Origin: Sesamum alatum
Taxonomy: Eukaryota > Streptophyta > Magnoliopsida > Lamiales > Pedaliaceae
Assembly: GCA_034509735.1 (NCBI GenBank)
Contig: JACGWO010000006.1
Location: forward strand, 35,147,141 to 35,211,140
Length of the DNA: 64,000 nucleotides
Reading direction: 5' to 3'
Position 1 is the stretch's first letter, and every line of letters starts with the position of its first letter. The position numbers and the translations under genes were made by a program. Below are positions 55,791 through 64,000 of the stretch, piece after piece. Under the pieces are notes generated by a model. The model saw nothing but the letters and a program-made list of their open reading frames with translations. It ran no database searches and was not told the origin of the DNA.

Positions 55791-56359
55791 CTGTGTGACA
55801 GGGGCTGTTTCAGGTTGCTCGGAGATGTTTCCTAATAAAGACATTTGAAATACAGTGCAGAAAATATAAGACGATAGAGAGGCAGAGCAGGATTATAACT
55901 TATGGTGGCAGGTGAGTTAAGCAACTCGTCGGCCGCGTCGACTATGAGTCGAGCTCGGACTGTTTCTGAGTTTGAGGAGAGCTTCTCCGAACTCGAACTC
56001 GAACTCAAACGACTCAGTATGAAATTTCAATTGATTAATGCGTATGGAGCATATACATATGGCTAGCAAGCTGAGCTCTCGAGCTCTAAAAATGAGAGTA
56101 GTTGGGCCCGAGCCCGGGCCCGGATGCTCGGGCTGTCCCAGCCATGGCTCCCGGAGCTGCCACAGCGGAGCATCCGACGCTCAAGCCCGAACTCATGTTC
56201 ATTATTATGTATTCGGGCTCGAGCTCAACATCAAAAATCTTACCGAGCTTGCTTCGTTCATGAAACAAGAAGTAGAAAAGAGAAGGGTGATAAGTAACAA
56301 CAAGTATACGAATGAAACGGAGAAGTCTAAATTGCGGATCGGTGGAAGAATGAGGGTAC
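55791..56359 (-). other. Probable 5'-UTR intron of ATPase gene 4
   Basis: Donor CACAG|GTACCC at 56360/56359 and acceptor CCCTGTCACACAG ending at 55791 match those of gene 3. The interior carries the same GC-rich CTCGAG-type segment (56085-56270). Confidence 0.45.
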
Positions 56360-56460
56360 CTGTGGTGTTACGTGAGGCCGACGCGCCGCCCTGACGGAGG
56401 AGGAGGTTTTTTCGGTTTAGAAGCTGAAAGCCGAGGAATCAGAATGTTTGTTTTTACTTG

Positions 56461-56478
56461 TTATATTATATATATAGG
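56461..56478 (-). promoter_or_regulatory. Putative TATA box of ATPase gene 4
   Basis: CCTATATATATAATATAA on the minus strand, about 100 bases upstream of the predicted leader donor, at the same place as the gene 3 TATA box. Confidence 0.5.
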
Positions 56479-56847
56479 TTCAGGTACTGCACCGGTTTTG
56501 AATCCCGATTCTCAACTTTCTGAACCGGATCACGCTAACTTGGGTTAATATTGATTTCAGCATAATAACATATAGTCATAAAAAGAATACGTCACTTGAA
56601 AATCCCATTCACATTTTAAGTATCAGCGTTGGGGTGGAAACTTCGTCGATATTTCCACTAAGACTCTCCTGAGCTTTTTCTTAAATTTTTATATTTTTTA
56701 ATTTTTAATTCAAATTACATTTACACCCTTGTTTAATTTCAATCAGCAGTTAATTTAAACAAATATATAAATTCAAATTATATATGTGATATATATAAAA
56801 ATATATATTATATAATTAAAAGTTAAAACATATATATATATATATTT

Positions 56848-56862
<15 letters not shown>

Positions 56863-56881
<19 letters not shown>

Positions 56882-57030
56882 ACAGGGGCGGCGATGGGAG
56901 AGGGGAGCGACGACGGTGATGGACGCGGAGGGAGAAGGGAGGGGGAGGCAGTGACGGAGACGGACGCGGAGGGAGAGGGGCGGCGACGGAAGAGGGGAGG
57001 GAGGAGAGGAGAGGGAGGGGGAGGAAGGCA
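56863..57030 (+). repeat. Purine-rich GC tract
   Basis: An (AG)n start, then about 150 bases of G and A with scattered GCGGCGACGG, including two GACGCGGAGGGAG units. It lies in unit B only, between ATPase gene 4 and DUF247 gene B, in AT-rich surroundings. The two pyrimidine-rich minus-strand open frames across it are compositional. Confidence 0.6.
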
Positions 57031-57390
57031 GCGGAACTGAACTGGTAAAAGAGAAAGAAAAAGACAGTTGCTTGAACCAAAAGCTTGGAGCTTTGTCCTA
57101 AAACTAATAAAATTCAAACCAAGAAAGTTGGTTTAAAGTTACCTCTTAGTGAGCATGAATACAGCTGAAGAAGTCAATGAATGTGGGCTCACCCAATATT
57201 GAAAACAAGTACTCAGCAGCTTCCTTTAATTTTCCTTGAAATATTATTTTTCTCCGTCCTTTCTCAAAATCTGCTACCTTTTCTTGATTCCATCAGGCAC
57301 AAATACAAGGGCCAGCATCTCTTTATATTATCAGAAGGAGCAGATTTGCCGAACGTCAATCTACTCGACCTCGACTTCCATATTCACTTG

Positions 57391-57694
57391 GTGAGTTGCC
57401 CTTTAGCTCATTTTCTGTTTTCCTGTGGGGTCAGATTACTGACTGTTCAGGCTGAGTTAGTACTGATGTTTCTTGTTTTGTTCCTCAATTACTAGTTACT
57501 GTTAGTTGTGTTTCTGCTGCAAGTATTTGAAGATGAAAATCTCTTTACCTGTCTTGTGTTTAGATTGATATTAGTAAGAAAGAATGTGATCAGTAAGTGT
57601 TTGATTCTTGGATTTATTTAGGGGGTTTGCATATTTACCTGTAGAATAGCAGACTTATATGGTGTTTCTTTACTGATTAATGACCTTGCTGCAG
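57391..57694 (+). other. Probable 5' intron of DUF247 gene B
   Basis: CACTTG|GTGAGT donor and TTGCTGCAG acceptor, as in unit A. About 54 bases shorter than the unit A intron, mainly through loss of one block. Confidence 0.5.
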
Positions 57695-57713
57695 TAGTTT
57701 CGATTAGCTGAGA

Positions 57714-59012
57714 ATGCAAGTAGTTGAGGGATCAGCTGATAGAGTCATAATTGATATCCATCGACAGCTTGACGGCTTGCCTTCGACACCCTCGAAGCCT
57801 ACTATCTATAGAGTGGATAGTCATTTGCGAAATGATAAGTGGAATGATGTTTATGATCCGGAAATACTTTCGATTGGCCCTTACCACTATGGGATTCTTA
57901 GATTGCAGAACATGCAGCAGCTTAAGTTCAGGTACCTAAAGCGGTATCTTAAGCGTAGAAACGAGCAAAGTGTGGAGAGATATGTGTTGGCCGTGGTACA
58001 TATGGAAAAACGAGCACGAAAATGTTATGCCGACTCTTTTGATCTTGATGAAAATGCATTTGTGACAATGATGCTACTTGATGGATTCTTCCTCATTGAA
58101 TTATTTCGCTATAGCGGTTTCAAGCATCTGAGGGACGCCGATGATCCTATTTTTAGACACGAAAGGATTCTGAGCCAATTGCGCCACGACATTCTTCTGC
58201 TTGAGAACCAGCTTCCGTTTTTCGTCCTGAATCAGCTGTTCAACATGACCAAGACCGATGAAAATCCGGATGATGACCTGATTACTCTTGCTTTGCGTTT
58301 CTTCGATGGCATGTTACTAAACTTGTCTGTATCAAGAGTACTTAAAAGATTGCCCGTCAAGATTATCGACCATCTTTGTGGCCTAATACATGATGTTTGG
58401 TGTCTGCCTTTCGCCGAGGCAATATCACAGAAGAGCAGTGAAAGAGACAAGTGGGAAAGCATAAACTCCATATGTGGTCTGCGAGAGGCGGGAATTAAGT
58501 TCAAAAGGGCGAAAGTAGACGACAACCTGATGGACATCAAATTCGTAAACGGCGTGCTGAGAATTCCACAGCTGATCATATATGATGAGACAGAGTCACA
58601 ACTCATGAATCTAATAGCATATGAACAATATCTGTCTGATGGGGAACGACGATACGTGTCCGACTACATCTTCTTCATGCATTGTCTCATTAACACATCA
58701 AACGATGTCGAGCTACTACGTAGTCGGGGGATAATCGAGAACTGCTTGGGGGACGATGAAGAAGTCTGCCTGATGTTTAATCGGCTGGGGAGAAACATCC
58801 TGACATCTTCAGATTTCTGTTACTCCCAAGTCTTCTGCAGTGTGAATAGACACTGTCGGCGTCGTGCAAAGAGATGGAATGCAAACCTGCGTAGGAATTA
58901 CTTCAATAGCCCGTGGTCGATCATCTCATTTCTTGCTGCCGTGGCGCTGCTGGTTCTCACCTTGACACAGACGACATACACCGTTCTCACATACTACAAT
59001 CGCAAGAGATGA
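57714..59012 (+). CDS. DUF247 (UPF0481) protein, copy B
   Basis: Intact 432-codon frame with the same motifs as copy A: SIGPYHYG (53-60), LLLENQLPFF (161-170), NLIAYEQ (299-305) and the C-terminal membrane helix with a basic tail. By eye 16 of 432 residues differ from copy A, four of them clustered at 91-96 (AIAVAA against VLAVVH). The coding region is clearly more similar between the units than the neighbouring ATPases are. It is head-to-head with ATPase gene 4, about 1.9 kb between ATGs. Function unknown beyond the family; probably membrane-anchored by the C-terminal helix. Confidence 0.9.
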   Translation: MQVVEGSADRVIIDIHRQLDGLPSTPSKPTIYRVDSHLRNDKWNDVYDPEILSIGPYHYGILRLQNMQQLKFRYLKRYLKRRNEQSVERYVLAVVHMEKRARKCYADSFDLDENAFVTMMLLDGFFLIELFRYSGFKHLRDADDPIFRHERILSQLRHDILLLENQLPFFVLNQLFNMTKTDENPDDDLITLALRFFDGMLLNLSVSRVLKRLPVKIIDHLCGLIHDVWCLPFAEAISQKSSERDKWESINSICGLREAGIKFKRAKVDDNLMDIKFVNGVLRIPQLIIYDETESQLMNLIAYEQYLSDGERRYVSDYIFFMHCLINTSNDVELLRSRGIIENCLGDDEEVCLMFNRLGRNILTSSDFCYSQVFCSVNRHCRRRAKRWNANLRRNYFNSPWSIISFLAAVALLVLTLTQTTYTVLTYYNRKR

Positions 59013-60744
59013 TTTTCTTGGATTGTTAATGTGTTTGTTTGCTGAATTTGTGTCTTAATAATCCCTTATAATGCGGTTTTGAGCATTATATGATGATCTC
59101 AGGATGTCTGGAAGTGGCGTTTGTGAAATATTATATTAATGTCTTAACTGGTAGGGAGATTGAATTGTTGTAGTGTGTTTGTATCCGATTGTGGCAAATA
59201 ACTTGTGATATATATGTTGGATAATTAAACTATCTTTAATCAAACTGGCATCAGGTTCAGTTCAAATATGCTGCATTCATAGTTTTATGACAGGAACATC
59301 TCAGGAGGTTTCCTGCCGAACCCTGTCCGGCTATCAAGTCAGATTCATGGTTCAAAGTATCGGTTGAATATTTGGATCAATGTTTTTGTTTGAACATTGT
59401 ACATGTTCAAGCATATATGTACCTGTCTTTAATATCTAATAAGTCGAATGGTAGCACAAATGCGGTGATATTGTTAATTTGGCCATACGAGGATTCTATC
59501 GGTGATAATATCCAATACTATATCGTATTATCGTTGAAAATGCTATATTCATTGATGAAATTTACACTGCTTTTCTGAAAAATTTATGTAATATGATTCA
59601 CTTAATGTATCATTACATGCATAAAGATACTTTCTAATTACTATTGCGAATCGTGACTACATCAATACTACAAATTCAAGCTATTGACAGTATCGTTTTG
59701 CTTAATTTTATGGCAAAATTGTGAAATTGATCCTGTATATAAAGGGTCGGTAAAATTAGTTATGTAAGTATTGAATTGGCAATTTTAGTCTTATAAATTT
59801 CAGTTTAGTGGCAATTTTAGTCGGAAATTAATCTGATAAATTGGGAATTAGGGTTTTGCCTGCCAATTGGACTCGACTAAAACATATGACATCCTACGTG
59901 AATGTTGGGCAGACCAAACGGGCGGAAAAAAACACCCTCTTCCAACCTCATCCTCACAAAGAAGAAATGTTGTGAAGTCAACCAATGAGGAGGCCTTGAT
60001 GGCGGTGCCGTTGACAGAAATTGATTGGTGAGATGTGTATGCTATGCGGAGGCGAACACAGGGGTGGTGGCTTGTGTGCAAGATGATTGTTGGCGGCATA
60101 TTAATGTTTTACCACAGTTATCAATATTTGTCATGGCTTTTAGGCATAATCAAAACATTTGCGATGGTTCTGGCCATGACTAATGTTTTAGCCACACTTG
60201 TAGAAACAACGGCTAATTGCAGATGCAAAATCGTGATTAATTTATATTCACAATGATTTTTTTTCTTTTGACCATAGTAATTAACCTTAGAGAAAATCTT
60301 ATTTTTTCTAGTGAGCATAAAATTGGTTTGTGCTCTGCAGTCTGCACAGTTATAGTATGTTTATTTATACATTGTTATACATTTAAACTAATTAATGATA
60401 CAAAGTTATTTTTATTTTTCTATTTTTCGATGTATTTTAATTATTTTTCATATTTTCTATAGTTATCATTTGGGCCTGATATTTTTCAAATTATGGCTAG
60501 GGTGTTAGGCTATTTTTCGATCGAATTTAGTGGGCTTATCAAAAAGTCTATTACTTCATTATTTTAGACCTGTTTTACCTAAATTTTGATTCTTCCTTTT
60601 AAGTAGTCGCTAATTTTGTTACGAGAGTCATTCAATAATAATTATTTTTCTTCAAATTTATGTTATCAAATAATGGAGAACGTATTTGCTTTGCTCTCAA
60701 AAAAAAAAAAAAAATGTTGGAGAACGTATTCTTCTTTCTTCTTC
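59013..60744. other. DUF247 B 3' flank and repeat-derived DNA
   Basis: To about 59697 it matches the unit A 3' flank. Then comes a 'ttttggtc'-type MULE fragment (about 59705-59870), GC-moderate unassigned DNA (59880-60110) and the CACTA-related segment (60130-60420). No gene recognised. Confidence 0.5.
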
Positions 60745-60776
60745 AATTTCTATTGCTTCCTCTCCATTAGGTTAAT

Positions 60777-60863
60777 TGCGACGAATCTTGGCTGAAGCTC
60801 AAATGCGATGGTGTGGCAAAAGGTAATCCTCGCCCTACTAGAGCGGGTGGAATAGGAAAACTT
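60777..60863 (+). pseudogene. LINE RNase H-domain fragment
   Basis: Reads WLKLKCDGVAKGNPRPTRAG then G-I, matching the start of the RNase H domain (LKxNxDGAxxGNPGxAGxGG) of plant LINE polyproteins. It is cut off by the MITE that starts about 10 bases later. The first catalytic Asp (CDG) is present; the rest of the domain is missing. Confidence 0.65.
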
Positions 60864-60872
60864 TTTGTTCAG

Positions 60873-61043
60873 ATCAGGTTTGGTTGAACCAAACCAATCA
60901 TAGAGCAAGTGTGATACATTTGCTATATGATTGGTCACTTTCTCTATACTGTGTACCAATTACACGGCAAGTGTATTGCACTTGCCATATGATTAATTCA
61001 GGTTTGGTCGAGCCAAGTCCGGGCTAGAATTTCTCGTGGAATA
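60873..61043. mobile_element. MITE, family of 3768-3947
   Basis: Mirrored CAGGTTTGGTTGAACCAA and CAGGTTTGGTCGAGCCAA ends with AAGTGTGATACATTTGC / GCAAGTGTATTGCACTTGCC inside. Inserted within the LINE remnant. Confidence 0.55.
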
Positions 61044-61336
61044 GTTAACACTAACTCCCATCTAGATATAGATGGCATTCGATAAATAAATATATATATA
61101 TATATCCCTAATACTAAGATTTTAATTTATTATTAACTCTTCTTGAAATGTTAAAAAACAAAGAAAACAAAAACGATTATTAACTCTTTTTGTAATTTTA
61201 TGTATTGACTTAGAAAAGATTACGTACTTGGATCCACCTCCTAATGTATTGACTTTTTTTTTTTTTTTTTTTGGAATAAGCATTATTAAATAATCTAACA
61301 TATTTAAATTAAAATATAAACTTATATCAATATTGC

Positions 61337-62020
61337 AGGGAGATGCTTCCTAATAAAGAAATTGAAAATACAGTGTAGAGAATATAAGACAATAGATAGG
61401 CAGAGCAGGATTATAACTTATGGAGTCAGTTGAGTTAAGCAACTCGTCGGCCACGTCGACTATGAGTCGAGCTCGGACTGTTTCTGAGTTTGAGGAGAGC
61501 TTCTCCGAACTCCAACTCAAACGACTCAACTTGAAATTTCAATCGATTAATGCGTATGGAGCATATACATATGGCTATCAAGCTGAGCTCTCGAGCTCTA
61601 AAAATGAGAGTAGTTGGGCCCGATCCCTGGCCCGGACGCTCGGGCTGTCCCTGCCATGGCTGCCGGAGCTGCCACAGCTGAGCATCCGGGCCGTCAAGCC
61701 CGAACGCATGTTCATTATAATGCATTCGGGCTCGAGCTCAACCTCGAAAATCTTAGCGAGCTTGCGTCGTTCGTGAAACAAGAAGTAGAAAAGCGAGGAG
61801 TGATAAGCAACAACAACTATACGGATGAAACGGAGAAGTCTAAATTGCGGATCGTTGGAAGAATGAGGGTACCTGTGGTGTTACGTGAGGCCGACGCGCC
61901 GCCTTGACGGAGGAGGAGGTTTTTTCGGTTTAGCAGCTGAAATCCGGGGAATGTTTGTTCTTAACTTTGTGAAGCGGATCACGCTAACTCGGGTTCGTCA
62001 TCCATATGTAAGGGGAATGA
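61337..62020 (-). repeat. Third copy of the ATPase 5' region without a gene
   Basis: Matches unit B 55819-56540: leader intron part, GC-rich segment, splice donor (61873/61872) and first leader exon. The homology begins just inside the intron, so the acceptor, ATG and coding region are missing. The TATA segment is also gone: unit B's TTTTTACTTG...CTCAACTTTC has contracted to TTCTTAACTTT. Open frames inside (61420-61907, both strands) are compositional. Confidence 0.75.
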
Positions 62021-62349
62021 AGGCACTTTTCCACTTGAAAATCCCATTTACATTATATTCAGCGTTGGTACGGAAACTTCGTCGATATTTCCACCAAAAC
62101 TTAATTTTTTATGTGCATACACAATTATTTAATATTAAAAGATTAAATAATAAAATATTCACTTGATAATTAAATCTTGATATGCAATTTAAGTTTAATA
62201 TATAAAAATTAGTTTCATATTCTTTAGTATGTTTTCCTAATACTTTATTTACTTTAATTAAATTGTTACTGATTTTCCTTTTAAATAGCATATATTTTAA
62301 TTGGAATTTAAATCTGAATTGCACTTAATAGTATTATTTTACCTCCATT

Positions 62350-63530
62350 ATTTTATGGGGAAGAAAAGAGTAAAAAAAAAAAGTTATCTAATATTAATAT
62401 TAAAAAAAATCAATTAGTTCGAAGTCACTCATTTTAGAATTGACGAACTTCTACAATAAAATTGAGTATTTTTATTTAGAATTTATTTATTCTTATCTTT
62501 TTTATATTTTGAAGTTTGGATTAGTATATATTTGCGTCTTATTCATATGCCATTTATTTTAAATTTTACAGTGCCCATGTAAATAATTTTTTTAAAATAT
62601 TTAAAATAGTTCCTAGCAAATTAACCTAAAAATTTATTTGCCTATTTATATTTTAGAATATATTATTCATTCTTTAAGTAATTCGGATAAATTAAGAATA
62701 CCAAATACTTTTCTGCTTTGATAGAACTTTGTTCTTACAACTAATTTTTATTTATAATTAATTATATTTACACCCTATGGCTTGTTTACAGAGATCACTC
62801 ATGTCTTTTGAATAATTACACATACACCATCGAAAACGTCAAAGTTATTTACATAAATCACCCCTGCCTCTATAAATTACACATACACCCAAAAAATGTG
62901 AACATCATTACACAACTACCCCTATTCTTTGGTTGTTAGGGATGGTTTCTATAATTATACAAAAGGTATGAGTGATTTTGTGTAAACAAATAGTAAATCA
63001 TGAGGTGTAAATATAATTATCCCTCTATTTCTTATTAAAATGAGTACCACAGTAAGAATATGAATGTCTTATCACAATAGGAATAAACACTCAAGAGATT
63101 GTCACTATTATATATATTTAATCATAAGTTGCACTGAGTAATATTATTGTATCTCTAGTACATTATTGTAAAATTCAAAAGTACATGAAAGTATAACCTA
63201 AAAAAAAAAAAAAAACTTTCTACTAATATTAAAATAAAACCAATTAGAAGTCACCCATGTTAAATTTTTCCAAAGCATTTATGATATAATAGGATTGATA
63301 CTTTTTATTTAAAATTTTATGATATTTATTCTTAATTTCATATATATATATAATTTTTGAAGTGTAGTATTTTATGTATTATTATAATGCTATTCATTTT
63401 AAATTGCTTTGTGGCCTAGTATAATAATATTTTTAAAGTATAGATATATATTTCTCTTTTATTTTATTATAATAGAATAAACACTAATAAAATATTGTAT
63501 CATTTAATTTATTTATTGTTAGGTACATGT
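62350..63530 (-). mobile_element. Inverse copy of the Helitron-related DNA at 35470-36400
   Basis: Reverse-strand match including GTGCAACTTATGATTAAATA and TCTCTTGAGTGTTTATTCCT. AT-rich, no coding region. Ends not resolved. Confidence 0.45.
62757..63022. mobile_element. MITE nested in the inverse copy
   Basis: AATTATATTTACACCC at the left and GGTGTAAATATAATTATCC at the right, interior 'acacatacaccat...' as in 35757-35996. Same position in the host element in both copies. Confidence 0.55.
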
Positions 63531-63779
63531 TCAATAGTTGATGAATTGAAAAATTATCCCATAATACTTAACGATGAGAAAGACGAAAAAGTTGTTACTA
63601 ATGTATAATCAATAATTTAATATGAATTTTTTGAGTTGTTCTATTATGAACAAGTTTATTTGTACTTGAAATTCTTTTTCCACTTGAATTTGAGTTAGAT
63701 CATGGACAATTAATTTTATTTGTAATTGATATATTAATTTTTTTTAAATTTATAGAACAAATAAAAAATAAAAAAAAAT

Positions 63780-63911
63780 TAATAAAACCGGGTCTACCGG
63801 GTTAGACCCACCCCCACGGGTTTTGTACCGGGGCGGGGCGGGTCCCGGGTCCTTCCCGGAGTTGGCGGGGTGGGTCCCGGGTCCACCCAAACCCGCCCCG
63901 TTGCCATCCCT
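63780..63911 (-). mobile_element. hAT-type transposon end
   Basis: On the minus strand it begins TAGGGATGGCAACGGGGCGG and continues with GGGTCCACCC / CCGGGACCC mirrored GC-rich blocks, which is the characteristic terminus of plant hAT elements. The other end is not in the window. Confidence 0.6.
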
Positions 63912-64000
63912 AACCATTGCCCTTCAATTTATAACATGTGTGACTATTTTGCCCTTCGACTTTTGATAAATTACAACCTATCATGTCAGAGCATTTAATG
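63912..64000. other. Right edge of the window, nothing recognised
   Basis: Short AT-moderate DNA after the hAT end ('ttgcccttcaatttataacatgtg...'); may be the edge of another 'tgcccttcg'-type MITE. Confidence 0.3.

Larger units (their letters stand above)
51415..59697. repeat. Segmental duplication unit B (ATPase gene 4 plus DUF247 gene B)
   Basis: Same gene order and orientation as unit A (20090-28965). The small exon-like segment at 51465-51590 is frame-broken here. The region 51600-52886 is 3' flank of gene 4 and shows no gene of its own. Confidence 0.75.

Noticed and set aside
56773..57117. Proline/serine-rich minus-strand frame of 114 codons
   Set aside because: It is the translation of the purine-rich tract and (TA)n repeats, absent from unit A.
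57181..57495. 104-codon frame upstream of DUF247 B as a separate gene
   Set aside because: The coding-looking part ends at a conserved splice donor and the unit A copy is not in the same open frame, so a leader exon is the simpler reading.

Overview
This is nuclear DNA of a flowering plant, very probably a eudicot. It is AT-rich, the genes are sparse and mostly intronless, and there are many plant-type mobile elements (Helitrons, MULEs, CACTA, PIF/Harbinger, LTR and LINE remnants). The protein families are plant ones: ACA12/13-type P2B calcium ATPases, DUF247/UPF0481 proteins, a type-A G-protein gamma subunit and a MADS-box fragment. I cannot name the species from sequence alone.

Layout. At the left edge (minus strand) lies the first coding exon of a heterotrimeric G-protein gamma subunit; the rest of that gene is outside the window. 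Two tandem plus-strand P2B ATPase paralogs follow: gene 1 at 4305-7235 (intact frame) and gene 2 at 13521-16483 (one-base frameshift). A nonautonomous Helitron (9311-12295) and a MITE (12743-13237) lie between them, the MITE close to gene 2's start. Next is unit A (about 20090-28965): ATPase gene 3 on the minus strand, head-to-head with an intact DUF247 gene on the plus strand. Unit B (about 51415-59697) is a second copy with ATPase gene 4 (minus, one-base frameshift) and a DUF247 gene about 96% identical to that of unit A. A third copy (61337 to about 62020) keeps only ATPase 5' flanking DNA. Between units A and B are two decayed DUF247 copies (32731-33464 and 43803-44895), one preceded by a MADS-box fragment and the other split by an element with a palindromic LTR. 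The interval also holds a foldback MULE with a perfect 9-bp target duplication (29898-31563), a second Helitron (40661-43635), CACTA pieces and a degenerate Gypsy-type LTR element (45856-49432).

The main observation concerns the four ATPases. They keep the length, the membrane layout and, in genes 1 and 3, a fully open frame of 976-983 codons, yet every copy has lost residues that P-type pumps need. The phosphorylation motif DKTGTLT reads ELTGVLT, DLTGILT, DTPALLLT and AAPTLLRN in genes 1 to 4. Genes 1/2 also lack the TGDG part of the hinge motif and have the M6 Asn/Asp pair swapped. Genes 3/4 also lack the TGE glutamate and the M4 glutamate. They read as a local family of catalytically dead pumps, with different losses in the two lineages, and one lineage is physically paired with DUF247 genes. 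Whether the proteins are made and do anything is not visible here.
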